Shown here one piece after another: positions 7,003 through 15,033 of a stretch of 22,640 nucleotides of DNA. The notes beneath the pieces were generated by a model. The model was not told where the DNA came from. It saw nothing but the letters and a program-made list of their open reading frames with translations, and made no database searches. Source of the stretch: an uncultured Oscillospiraceae bacterium (GTDB lineage: Bacteria; Bacillota; Clostridia; Oscillospirales; Oscillospiraceae); the NCBI GenBank assembly GCA_947624465.1, contig CANQKJ010000010.1, positions 1 through 22,640 of the forward strand, written 5' to 3'. Both the position numbers and the translations under genes were made by a program. The first letter of the stretch is position 1, and each line of letters opens with the position of its first letter.

Positions 7003-9576
7003 ATGGCGGCCTTTGACCCGATCCTGAGCGGCTGTCCCGGCATGGACCAGATCCTGGACTACATCCGGCTGGGGGACAATGTGGTCTGGCAGGTATCCAG
7101 CATCGACGAGTTCCGGCGGTTCGCCGGGCCCTTCGCCCGGCAGGCGGTGGCCGACGGGCGGAACATCGTCTACATCCGCTTCGCTCAGCATGAGCCGGTC
7201 CTCACCGACCTCACCGGCATCGACGTGCGGCGGTTCGACCCGGAGGAGGGCTTCGAGACCTTCACCGTCAAGCTCCACGACGAGATCACCCGCCGGGGGC
7301 GGGATGCCTTCTACGTGTTCGACTGCCTGTCCGAGCTCCAGTCGGCCTGGTACACCGACCTGATGATGGGCAACTTCTTCCGGGTCACCTGCCCCTACCT
7401 GTTTGAGCTGGACACGGTGGCCTACTTCCCCCTGATCCGGGGCCGGCACTCCTTCGACGCGGTGGCCCGCATCCGGGACACCACCCAGCTCCTGCTGGAC
7501 GTGTGCTCCGCGGGGCGGTACGTTTACCTCCACCCCCTCAAGGTGTGGAACCGGTACTCGGACCGGATGTTCCTGCCCCACTGCCTCGACACCCGGACCG
7601 GGGCGTTCTCCACCGTTCAGGACGGGGTGGGCACCAGCCGCTACTATCAGGCCCTCCAGCGGATGGAGGCGGCGAATCAGGACCAGAACTACGACAGCTA
7701 CGATCGGTTTTTCAGCGCCGCCCGCATGGAATACGCCCAGGTTGGGGACCTGAGCGCCGGGACGGAGGGCCAGCTCATCGCCAGCATGATGACCAGGGAC
7801 GATCACCTGCGGGAGCTGGTGCGCCGCTATTTCCACCCGAGGGACTACTTCGCCCTCCGGGACCGGATGATCGGCAGCGGGGCGGTGGGCGGCAAGTCCT
7901 GCGGGATGCTGCTGGCAAGAAAGATCGCCGAGACCGAGCTGCCTGGCGACATGGAGGCCCACAGCGAGCCCCACGACTCCTGGTACATCGGCTCCGATGT
8001 GTACTACACCTACATCGTGTCCAACGACTGCTGGCGGCTGCGCATCCGGCAGCGCACCGGGGCGGAGTATTTCACCGCGGCGGAGGAACTGAAGCGGCAC
8101 CTGCTCACCGGCACCTTTCCGGCCAAGATCCGGGAGCAGTTTCTGACCATGCTGGAATACTTCGGCCAGAGCCCCATCATCGTGCGCTCCTCCAGCTTCC
8201 TGGAGGACGGCTTCCACAACGCCTTCGCGGGAAAGTACGAGTCGGTGTTCTGCGTCAACCAGGGCGGGCCCCAGGAGCGGCTGGAGGCCTTTGAGCAGGC
8301 GGTGCGCCGGGTGTACGCCAGCACCATGGATGTATCCGCCCTGGAGTACCGCCGCCTGCGGGGGCTGGAGGATAAGGACGAGCAGATGGCCATTCTGGTC
8401 CAGCGGGTGTCCGGCTCCTGGTACGGGCGGTACTTCATGCCCTGCGCGGCGGGGGTGGGGTACAGCCACAGCGCCTACAAGTGGTACCGGGACATGGACC
8501 CGGCGGCGGGGATGCTGCGGCTGGTGATGGGCCTGGGCACCCGGGCGGTAGACCGCACCCGGGAGGACTACCCCCGCCTGGCCAATCTGGACCGGCCGGC
8601 GGCCACCATCTATACCACCTCCGCCCAGAAGCATCGGTTTTCCCAGCACTGGGTGGACGCTCTGGATCGGGAGACCAATCAGATCCGGGAGATGCCGGCG
8701 GATCTGTTGCTGCCCGACCTGCCCCGGTGGTATCTTGATCAGGTGATGGAGCACGACTGGGAGGCGGAGGGCCTGCTGCGCCAGAGAGGCTCCAATCAGG
8801 ACGTGTGGTTCGTCAGCTGCCAGCGGCTGCTGGAGAACAGAGACTTCACCGGCATGATGCGTCGTCTGCTGAAAACCCTGGAGCGGGTCTACCAAAGCCC
8901 GGTGGACATCGAGTACGCCGTGAATCTGGACGAGGGCGGGGACTTTGTGATCAACCTGCTCCAGTGCCGCCCCCTCTACCTGGGCCGTGAGGGGGAACAG
9001 GTGGACATCGGGCGTCTGCGCCTCCGGGAGACCCTGTTCGACCTTGCGGATTCCTCCATGGGACCCTCGGGGGTGCGGAACATCGACGCGGTGGTGTTGG
9101 TGGACCCGGAGATGTACTACCGCTACCCCTATGCCCGGAAGTACGACGCGGCGGCGGCCGTGGGCCGGGTGAACCACTACTTCAAGGAGAAGGGGAAAAA
9201 GGTGCTCCTGCTGACGCCGGGGCGCATCGGGACGTCCTCCCCGGAGCTGGGGGTGCCGGTGAGCTTCGCGGAGATCGTGGGCTGCACCGCCGTGTGCGAG
9301 GTGTCCGACGCCCGGGCGGGCTACCAGCCCGAACTGAGCTACGGCAGCCATATGTTCCAGGACCTGGTGGAGGCGGAGATCCTGTACGGCGCGGTGTGGA
9401 ACAACGAGAAGACGCTGGTCTACCGGTCGGAGGCGCTGGACGGCCTGCCCGACCTGTTCCCAACGATCTGCCCCGACGCCCCGGCGCTCGCCGGGATGAT
9501 CCGTGCGGTGGAGACTCCCGGTCTGCGGCTGTGGCAGGACGCGATATCCGGCCGGGCGGTATGCGGCTGGGAGTGA
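7003..9576 (+). CDS. PEP/pyruvate-binding (PPDK_N) protein with degenerate KaiC-like N-terminus
   Basis: An 857-aa cytosolic protein. Residues about 1-265 resemble a KaiC/RecA fold: GCPGMDQILDYI leads into a strand-helix unit, and strands such as RNIVYIRF and DAFYVFDCLSEL (Walker B-like) follow. However, the P-loop position reads GDNVVWQVSS, without GKT. Residues about 290-660 form the ATP-grasp nucleotide-binding domain of PEP synthase and pyruvate phosphate dikinase: GSGAVGGKSCGM (291-302), IIVRSSSFLEDGFHNAFAGK (392-411) and LQCRPLY (653-659). The swivelling phospho-histidine domain and the PEP-binding TIM barrel of those enzymes are absent. It therefore cannot be a full PEP synthase and may be a phosphotransfer or regulatory relative. 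The last 190 residues are unassigned. AAGGGGG precedes the ATG. Confidence 0.82.
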   Translation: MAAFDPILSGCPGMDQILDYIRLGDNVVWQVSSIDEFRRFAGPFARQAVADGRNIVYIRFAQHEPVLTDLTGIDVRRFDPEEGFETFTVKLHDEITRRGRDAFYVFDCLSELQSAWYTDLMMGNFFRVTCPYLFELDTVAYFPLIRGRHSFDAVARIRDTTQLLLDVCSAGRYVYLHPLKVWNRYSDRMFLPHCLDTRTGAFSTVQDGVGTSRYYQALQRMEAANQDQNYDSYDRFFSAARMEYAQVGDLSAGTEGQLIASMMTRDDHLRELVRRYFHPRDYFALRDRMIGSGAVGGKSCGMLLARKIAETELPGDMEAHSEPHDSWYIGSDVYYTYIVSNDCWRLRIRQRTGAEYFTAAEELKRHLLTGTFPAKIREQFLTMLEYFGQSPIIVRSSSFLEDGFHNAFAGKYESVFCVNQGGPQERLEAFEQAVRRVYASTMDVSALEYRRLRGLEDKDEQMAILVQRVSGSWYGRYFMPCAAGVGYSHSAYKWYRDMDPAAGMLRLVMGLGTRAVDRTREDYPRLANLDRPAATIYTTSAQKHRFSQHWVDALDRETNQIREMPADLLLPDLPRWYLDQVMEHDWEAEGLLRQRGSNQDVWFVSCQRLLENRDFTGMMRRLLKTLERVYQSPVDIEYAVNLDEGGDFVINLLQCRPLYLGREGEQVDIGRLRLRETLFDLADSSMGPSGVRNIDAVVLVDPEMYYRYPYARKYDAAAAVGRVNHYFKEKGKKVLLLTPGRIGTSSPELGVPVSFAEIVGCTAVCEVSDARAGYQPELSYGSHMFQDLVEAEILYGAVWNNEKTLVYRSEALDGLPDLFPTICPDAPALAGMIRAVETPGLRLWQDAISGRAVCGWE

Positions 9577-9634
9577 GGGATTACAGGAAGGTACTGAAAT
9601 ATGCCCGAGTTGCTTTTTCAATCAGAGTACAGCG

Positions 9635-9661
9635 CGAGGGGACGGCTATGCCGTCCCCTCG
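9635..9661. terminator. Bidirectional hairpin between convergent genes
   Basis: CGAGGGGACGGC (9635-9646) pairs with GCCGTCCCCTCG (9650-9661) around a TAT loop. It lies between the ATP-grasp gene and the convergent kinase gene. Neither strand has a real T-run, so its efficiency as a terminator is uncertain. Confidence 0.5.
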
Positions 9662-9663
9662 TC

Positions 9664-10869
9664 TTATGATATGACCGCCAACTCCACAATAAACGTGTTC
9701 GCCCCGCCGCCGCTCTCCGCCCAGATTTTTCCGTGGTGCTCCTGGACGACGCGCTGGGCGATGGACAATCCCAATCCGTAGCTGTGATCCATCCGTCGGG
9801 CCTTGTCCACCCGATAGAAGCGCTTAAAGATGTTGGTCAGGTCCTCCCGGCTGAGGGCCGCGCCGGGGCCGGATACCGACAGCCGGCAGCGACGCCTCTC
9901 CCGCTTCAGCGTGACCAACACCCTGCCGGGGGCGTCGGAGTATTTCAGGGCGTTGTCCAGCAGGATCTCCGCCACCTGCCGCAAATGGGCCTCGCTGCCG
10001 TGGACCGTCACACCCGTCTCAAGTTCGCTCTCCAGCTCCAGCCCCCGTTCGAAGTATGGCGCCTCGAAGGGCAGGAGCGCGTCCGCAACCGTCCTGCTGA
10101 GATCGACGGAGGTCATGGCGGCCCGGACCGCGCCGTTGTCCACCCGCGCCAGTTCCAGCAGCTCCTCCACCAGCCCCCGCATCTGCCTGGACATGGCGAG
10201 GATGCTGTCCGCGGACCGGGCGCGTCTCTCGCCGTCGCAGTCCGGGGACTGCAAAAGTTCCGCGTTGGTGAGGATCACCGTCAGCGGCGTTTTCAGCTCG
10301 TGGGAGGCGTCGGCCACGAACTGCCGCTGCTGTTCCCAGGCCCGCTCCACCGGCCGCACCGCCCACCGGGTCAGAAAAACACTGACGATCAAAAAGGCGA
10401 AAAAGCTCGCCACGCCGATGAGGGCGCAGGTGCGCACCAGGCCGTCCAGGGTGCTGCGCTCGCTGGACAGATCGGCGAACACCACGCTTTCTCCCCGGGG
10501 CCCCCGGCCAAAGCAGAAGCGGAAGCCGTACTCCTCCAGCACACCGATCTCCTCTCCGGTCTCCCGGGCGGCGTCCAGCAGGGCCTGCAGATAATCGGCG
10601 TCAGACAGATCGTAGTAGCCGCCCACAGGGATCAGGTTCCCGTCCCTGTCCACCTGGAGGACAAAGTAGGGCAGGCGCACCTCCTCCGGCCGCTCTCCCG
10701 GTCGGCCCAGCCGGAAGGGCTCCGACGCCACGGAGCGAAGCATCTGAACGCTCTCCGCCTCCAGATCGTTCCGGGTGATCTGATACACCAGGCCGAACAT
10801 GATGAGCAGCGCCGCCATCACGATAGCCATGATGATGCAGATGAATTTCAGCCGCAGGCGTTTCAGCAT
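9664..10869 (-). CDS. Membrane sensor histidine kinase (second system)
   Basis: A 401-aa kinase. Transmembrane helices are at about 9-30 and 146-166, flanking an outer sensor segment of about 115 residues that contains YFVLQVDRDGNLIPV. There is little room for a HAMP domain. The H-box is DASHELKTPL with His190, the N-box LLDNALKYS has Asn306, the F-box reads FKRFYR and the G2 box GLGLSIAQR. The G1 region reads VSGPGAAL, so the adenine-binding Asp (or Asn) of DxGxG is Gly. The ATG at 10867-10869 overlaps the regulator's end by 7 bp and is preferred over the longer frame, which runs into the regulator gene. It is transcribed with the regulator away from the VTC operon. Confidence 0.9.
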   Translation of the reverse strand: MLKRLRLKFICIIMAIVMAALLIMFGLVYQITRNDLEAESVQMLRSVASEPFRLGRPGERPEEVRLPYFVLQVDRDGNLIPVGGYYDLSDADYLQALLDAARETGEEIGVLEEYGFRFCFGRGPRGESVVFADLSSERSTLDGLVRTCALIGVASFFAFLIVSVFLTRWAVRPVERAWEQQRQFVADASHELKTPLTVILTNAELLQSPDCDGERRARSADSILAMSRQMRGLVEELLELARVDNGAVRAAMTSVDLSRTVADALLPFEAPYFERGLELESELETGVTVHGSEAHLRQVAEILLDNALKYSDAPGRVLVTLKRERRRCRLSVSGPGAALSREDLTNIFKRFYRVDKARRMDHSYGLGLSIAQRVVQEHHGKIWAESGGGANTFIVELAVIS

Positions 10870-11540
10870 GGCGCGTCCACCTCCAGATGGTAGCCCTGCC
10901 GCCGGATGGCCTCGATGCGCACATTGGAGCCGATGCTCGCCAGCTTTTTTCGCAGAAAGCCCACATACACCTCCACATGGTTCTCCACCGCGTTGGAGTC
11001 GTACCCCCACACCCGGGCCAGAATGGTCTCCTTGGACAGGTTCTTCCCGCCGGCCTGCATCAGGGCCCGCATCACGTCGAACTCCCGGGCGGACAGGCGC
11101 ACCTGCCGTTCCCCGCACACCAGTGTGCAGGAGGCCAGATCCAGCGCCGTGTTGCCCAGCGTCAGCTCGTCCACCTGATTGCCCTGCCGCCGGAGCAGGG
11201 CGTTGACGCAGGCCAGCAGCTCCCGGCTGTCAAAGGGCTTGGTCAGGTAGTAGTCCGCCCCGGCGTTCAGCCCCTCGATCCGGTCCTCCAGGGCGCTCCG
11301 GGCGGTGAGCATCAGGATGGGGACGGCGCACCGGCGGGCCCGGACCTGGCGGGCCACCTGATACCCGTCCAGCCCCGGCATCATCACGTCCAGGATCAGC
11401 AGGTCATAGATCCCCAGCTCCGCGTATTCCGCCCCCGTCTCGCCGTCATATACGCACTCCACCTCAAAGCCCTTGTTCTCCAGCAGGACTTTGAGAGACT
11501 CGGCCAGCAGCGCCTCGTCCTCGATCACCAGTATCTTCAT
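10863..11540 (-). CDS. PhoB/OmpR-family response regulator (second system)
   Basis: A 225-aa response regulator, first gene of a two-gene operon with the overlapping kinase. The receiver has the acidic pair in VIEDEA, Asp51 in LDVMMPGLDG, the Thr of ILMLTAR and Lys101 in YLTKPF. The C-terminal winged helix (about 125-221) contains LSAREFDVMRALMQ, ENHVEVYVGFLRKKL and RRQGYHLE. GGGAGGCGG lies close upstream of the ATG. The divergent promoter region holds two TTCAGC direct-repeat pairs with an 11-bp period, the classical binding pattern for a tandem dimer of this family. It therefore probably regulates itself and the VTC-DUF4956-Cthe_2159 operon. Confidence 0.93.
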   Translation of the reverse strand: MKILVIEDEALLAESLKVLLENKGFEVECVYDGETGAEYAELGIYDLLILDVMMPGLDGYQVARQVRARRCAVPILMLTARSALEDRIEGLNAGADYYLTKPFDSRELLACVNALLRRQGNQVDELTLGNTALDLASCTLVCGERQVRLSAREFDVMRALMQAGGKNLSKETILARVWGYDSNAVENHVEVYVGFLRKKLASIGSNVRIEAIRRQGYHLEVDAPC

Positions 11541-11573
11541 AAGCCGCCTCCCGCTCCGGACTGCCTTTTTACT

Positions 11574-11605
11574 ATAATACTTCTTAACGCTGAAATGAAG
11601 CTGAA
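11574..11605 (-). promoter_or_regulatory. Regulator promoter with TTCAGC direct repeat
   Basis: On the minus strand two TTCAGC half-sites (11600-11605 and 11589-11594) are 11 bp apart. A 9-bp gap separates them from a TATTAT -10 box (11574-11579). There is no good -35 box; the repeats occupy its place, as in PhoB-activated promoters. Confidence 0.7.
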
Positions 11606-11648
11606 AAAGCGATCGTTCACAGTTCTTTTACAGAACACGGCCGTTTTT

Positions 11649-11680
11649 TTCAGCGTCGATTCAGCGTTTCTCTGTAAAAT
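11649..11680 (+). promoter_or_regulatory. VTC operon promoter with TTCAGC direct repeat
   Basis: TTCAGC (11649-11654) and TTCAGC (11660-11665) are 11 bp apart and end 9 bp before a TAAAAT -10 box (11675-11680). The layout mirrors the minus-strand promoter exactly. Between the two promoters is a further dyad, AGTTCT...AGAACA (11621-11637). Confidence 0.72.
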
Positions 11681-11713
11681 GGGGTATCCCTTTGGAACAG
11701 GAGGCCAACGCCT

Positions 11714-12385
11714 ATGGACTATCGCCACGAGTGGAAGCACGAGCTGAACGCCGCCGACCTGGTGGTCCTGCGTCAGAGGCTCCGGGCGGTGATGGAGCCG
11801 GACTCCCACGCGGTGGACGGCAGATACCGCATCCGCAGCCTCTACTTTGACACCCCCTCCGACCGCGCCCTGCGGGAGAAGGTGGACGGGGTGGACCGCC
11901 GGGAGAAGTTCCGCCTCCGGTACTACGACGGGGACACGTCGGTCATCCACCTGGAGAAAAAGAGTAAGCGGGCGGGCCTGGGAAACAAGCAGACCGCTCC
12001 GCTCACGGCGGCAGAGGCCCAGGCCATCGTGGATGGGCGGTTGGACTGGATGCCCTCCCACCCACAGGGGCTGGTGCGGGAGCTGTACGCCAAGATGGAC
12101 ACCCAGCTCCTGCGCCCCAAGACCATCGTGGACTATTTGCGGGAGCCCTTCGTGTACGCCCCCGGCAATGTGCGCGTGACCCTGGACTACGATATCCGCA
12201 CCGGCCTGCGGTGTACGGACTTCCTGTCCCCGGACTGCGTCACCGTCCCCGCCGGGGACGCGCCCATCATTTTAGAGGTGAAGTGGGACGCGTTCCTGCC
12301 CGGCCTCATCCGGGACGCGGTGCGCCTGCCAGGCCGCCGGGTCACCGCGTTCTCCAAATACGCCCAATGCCGTATCTACGGATAA
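11714..12385 (+). CDS. VTC-domain (polyphosphate polymerase-like) protein
   Basis: A 223-aa protein of the VTC/CYTH-like triphosphate tunnel fold, the catalytic domain type of the yeast vacuolar polyphosphate polymerase Vtc4. Basic and acidic residues expected to line the tunnel are visible: RHEWKHEL at the start, RIRSLYFDT (39-47), KFRLRYY (65-71), HLEKKSK (79-85), a central RVTLDYDIRTG, ILEVKWD (about 199-205) and FSKYAQCR (about 212-219). Bacterial members are usually next to DUF4956 and CotH or carbohydrate-binding genes, as here. It lacks membrane helices and probably works at the inner face of the membrane with DUF4956. AGGAGG lies 9 nt upstream. It is the first gene of the operon under the TTCAGC promoter. 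Polymerase activity itself is inferred. Confidence 0.86.
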   Translation: MDYRHEWKHELNAADLVVLRQRLRAVMEPDSHAVDGRYRIRSLYFDTPSDRALREKVDGVDRREKFRLRYYDGDTSVIHLEKKSKRAGLGNKQTAPLTAAEAQAIVDGRLDWMPSHPQGLVRELYAKMDTQLLRPKTIVDYLREPFVYAPGNVRVTLDYDIRTGLRCTDFLSPDCVTVPAGDAPIILEVKWDAFLPGLIRDAVRLPGRRVTAFSKYAQCRIYG

Positions 12386-12400
12386 AGAGGAGGATTATTC

Positions 12401-13072
12401 ATGAATTTCAACGACATTTTCAAGTCCAGCTTTCTGGAGAATGTGACCTCGGTGAGCCTGCTGGACATGGTGCTGGCCCTGGTACTGGCCTTCGGGCTGG
12501 GCCTGTTCATCTTCCTGGTATATAAAAAGACCTACACCGGGGTCATGTACTCCTCCAGCTTCGGGGTCACCCTGCTGGCCCTGACCATGATCACCACGCT
12601 GGTCATCCTGGCCGTCACCTCCAATGTGGTGCTGTCCCTGGGCATGGTGGGCGCCCTGTCCATCGTCCGGTTCCGCACCGCTATCAAGGAGCCGCTGGAC
12701 ATCGCCTTCCTGTTCTGGGCCATCGCGGCGGGCATCGTGCTGGCGGCGGGGCTGATCCCGCTGGCCGTCATCGGCAGCGTGGTCATCGGGATCATCCTGC
12801 TGGTGTTCGTCAACCGCAAGTCCCACAGCGACCCCTATATCGTGGTGATCCAGTGCGACGGCCAGGCCAGCGAGACCGCCGCCCGGGACTTTCTGGCGCA
12901 GAACACCCAGCGGTGCGTGGTCAAGAGCAAGACCGCCCGACCGGGGGCGGTGGAACTGGACCTGGAGGTCCGGCTGAAGGATGGCAACACCGATTTTGTC
13001 AACACTCTGGCCGGACTGCCAGGGGTACACAGCGCCGTGCTGGTGAGCTACAACGGCGATTACATGGGGTGA
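12401..13072 (+). CDS. DUF4956 membrane protein
   Basis: A 223-aa inner-membrane protein of the DUF4956 family. Four hydrophobic helices are visible at about 18-40, 52-76, 100-118 and 120-138. The loop after helix 2 carries the family's conserved LGMVGALSIVRFRTAIKEP. The C-terminal 80 residues form a soluble domain with alternating strands (PYIVVIQ, AVELDLEVRL, HSAVLVSYNGD). Its molecular role is unknown, but it is very often found beside VTC-domain proteins, so a joint role in making or exporting polyphosphate at the membrane is a reasonable hypothesis. AGAGGAGG precedes the ATG, 15 bp after the VTC stop, and the next gene follows after 4 bp. Confidence 0.9.
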   Translation: MNFNDIFKSSFLENVTSVSLLDMVLALVLAFGLGLFIFLVYKKTYTGVMYSSSFGVTLLALTMITTLVILAVTSNVVLSLGMVGALSIVRFRTAIKEPLDIAFLFWAIAAGIVLAAGLIPLAVIGSVVIGIILLVFVNRKSHSDPYIVVIQCDGQASETAARDFLAQNTQRCVVKSKTARPGAVELDLEVRLKDGNTDFVNTLAGLPGVHSAVLVSYNGDYMG

Positions 13073-13076
13073 GGAG

Positions 13077-14918
13077 ATGTCCACCAGCAGACACATCGAC
13101 AGGATATGCGTCATTGCCATCGTTCTGACGCTGATCGTCACCCTTCTTTTTGTGAACGGCAGAGCGCTGGGGATCGAGGTCATCGGGGACGGCGACAGCG
13201 GAGACGGTCAGTTCACCGAGAACGACCTGAACGGGGCTTGGGACGCCTCCGGCGCGACATACATCACCCTCACCGGGGATGGGGCCGATATCGACGGGAA
13301 CGGGGCGTATTTTGCCGGCGGAGAGCTGCATCTGGCTTACGCCGGGCGGTATGTCCTCTCCGGAGAGCTCGCCGACGGCTGCGTGGTCATCGACACCGAC
13401 AGCGGCGGCAAGGTCTGGCTGCTGCTGGACGGCGTGGACATCCACAACGAGGACGGCGCCGTCCTGCTGGTAGAGCAGGCGGAGAAGGTGTTCGTCACGC
13501 TGGCGGAGGGGGCGGAGAACTCCCTCTCCAGCGGCGCGTCGTACCGTCAGGAGGATGTGGACGCCGGCATCGACGGCACGGTCTATTCCAGGGACGATCT
13601 GACCGTCAATGGCAGCGGCTCCCTGACTGTGACAGCGGAGTACCGGCATGGGATCGTCTGCAACGATGACTTTGTCATCACCGGCGGCGCGGTGACCATC
13701 GACGCCGCCCAGGACGGCGTCCACGCCAACGACAGCGCCCGTCTGCGCGGCATGGAGCTGACCATCACCGCGGGGGACGACGGGATCACCGTGTCCAACG
13801 ACGCCGGGACCGGGTATTTCTACATGGAATCCGGCGCCCTCTCCGCCCCCGCCTGCTATGAGGGGGTGGAGGCCGCCAATATCACCGTTGCCGGGGGAAC
13901 GCTGGACATCGCGCCCACCGACGACGGGCTGAACGCCAGCGGGGGCAGCGCGTCCGTCATTCGCGTCACCGGCGGCTCCGTCCGGGTGGTCAACGACACG
14001 GGGCGGGACGCCGATGGGCTGGACTCCAACGGGAGCATTTTCATCTCCGGCGGTTCCATCTTGATCAGCGTCAACGGCACCGGCGGGAACTGCGCCTTGG
14101 ACGCCGGCACGGAAAACGGCGGCGTGTGCCAGATCACAGGCGGTACGGTGATCGCCGCCGGGGGCAGCACCATGGCCGAGGGATTTGACAGCACCTCTAC
14201 ACAGGGATCCCTCATGCGGACGGTCTCCGGCCAGGCGGGGGCAGTTGTGGAGTTGAAAGACGCTGCCGGGGCCGCGCTGCTGGAGGGGGAGATCCCCTGC
14301 GCGTTCACCTCCCTGATCCTCAGCGCGCCGGAGCTAAAGGTGGGGGATACCTGCACCCTCTCTGTGGACGGCGTGGACACCGAGGTCGTGATCGACAACT
14401 CGGCGGTCAGCGCCTTTGGCCCCGGCGGGATGGGCGGACGATTCGGCGGCGGGATGTTCGGCGGCCGGGGCGGCCGGTTCGGAGCTGATCAGTCCTCTGA
14501 AGATCCCACGGAGGCCGGCATGGGCAGACCTCTCAATGAGGGTATGTCATCCGGCGGTTTCACCCCGCCGGACGCGGATGAAGCCGCGCCGGAAGGTGAT
14601 ATGACTCCGCCGGAGGGAGCTGATCCCATGTCGTCCGGGGGATCGGCCCTGCCCAATTCCGATGGCTCCACACCCTCTGATAACGTGGCCGCTCCCAACG
14701 GCAATGACGGGCAGCCGGCCTTTGGCGATGGACAGTTCTTTGGCAGGGGCCAGCGTCCAAACGGCATGGGCAGCGGGCAGAACGATCCCTTTGGACAGCA
14801 AACGGCTGACGGCGCTGGGACATCGTCCGCCATTTCACCGGAAACACTGATCCTGGTAGGCGTCTCGGTTTTGCTTCTGGCGGTTGGGATCGTGGTGGCT
14901 CTGCGGGTCAGGCATTGA
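13077..14918 (+). CDS. Membrane-anchored Cthe_2159-like beta-helix carbohydrate-binding protein
   Basis: A 613-aa surface protein. An N-terminal hydrophobic helix (about 9-27) exports or anchors it. Residues about 45-440 are built from repeated right-handed beta-helix turns rich in Gly, Asp and Asn, such as IDTDSGGKVWLLLDGVDI, DGIDGTVYSRDDLTVNGSG and DDGLNASGGS. This is the pattern of the Cthe_2159/DUF4353 family, whose founding member binds acidic polysaccharide and calcium. A Gly/Phe-rich stretch (about 446-470) and a Pro/Ser/Asp-rich linker (about 475-585) lead to a C-terminal transmembrane helix (about 588-608) ending in basic residues. The domain thus stands off the membrane on a flexible stalk. 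The stop of DUF4956 is 4 bp upstream, and a GGGGTGAGGAG run serves as ribosome binding site. Binding target unknown. Confidence 0.85.
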   Translation: MSTSRHIDRICVIAIVLTLIVTLLFVNGRALGIEVIGDGDSGDGQFTENDLNGAWDASGATYITLTGDGADIDGNGAYFAGGELHLAYAGRYVLSGELADGCVVIDTDSGGKVWLLLDGVDIHNEDGAVLLVEQAEKVFVTLAEGAENSLSSGASYRQEDVDAGIDGTVYSRDDLTVNGSGSLTVTAEYRHGIVCNDDFVITGGAVTIDAAQDGVHANDSARLRGMELTITAGDDGITVSNDAGTGYFYMESGALSAPACYEGVEAANITVAGGTLDIAPTDDGLNASGGSASVIRVTGGSVRVVNDTGRDADGLDSNGSIFISGGSILISVNGTGGNCALDAGTENGGVCQITGGTVIAAGGSTMAEGFDSTSTQGSLMRTVSGQAGAVVELKDAAGAALLEGEIPCAFTSLILSAPELKVGDTCTLSVDGVDTEVVIDNSAVSAFGPGGMGGRFGGGMFGGRGGRFGADQSSEDPTEAGMGRPLNEGMSSGGFTPPDADEAAPEGDMTPPEGADPMSSGGSALPNSDGSTPSDNVAAPNGNDGQPAFGDGQFFGRGQRPNGMGSGQNDPFGQQTADGAGTSSAISPETLILVGVSVLLLAVGIVVALRVRH

Positions 14919-15033
14919 TGGCGTCCCTCCTTAATTCCTTGTAGACTATTTTCCTGCGGTATTTGGGTGCAAATACCATGTGATACTCGCACCCGCAACG
15001 TGAATGCGCTGTGTGCTTTAACTCAATTTTCAA
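14908..15033 (-). pseudogene. tnpA: IS200/IS605 tnpA remnant (N-terminal 34-41 codons)
   Basis: The minus strand encodes KHTAHSRCGCEYHMVFAPKY followed by RRKIVYKELRRD. This is the typical opening of a Y1 single-strand transposase of the IS200/IS605 family (normally about 130-155 aa, with the strand H-V/M-V-F-x-P-K-Y-R-R). The frame ends after RRDAINA, where the homology runs into the end of the Cthe_2159-like gene, so the rest, including the catalytic HUH and Tyr, is gone. The only plausible start is a TTG at 15033. It is a dead fragment and marks past insertion at this boundary. Confidence 0.75.

Noticed and set aside
6970..9621. 883-codon minus-strand open frame opposite the ATP-grasp gene
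   Set aside because: It is a high-GC codon-position shadow with low-complexity Pro/His/Gly/Val content. The plus strand has clear PPDK_N motifs, a promoter and a ribosome binding site.
14958..14977. GGTATTTG-GGTG-CAAATACC hairpin
   Set aside because: It lies inside the conserved tnpA codons and has no T-run, so it is not a terminator of the upstream operon.
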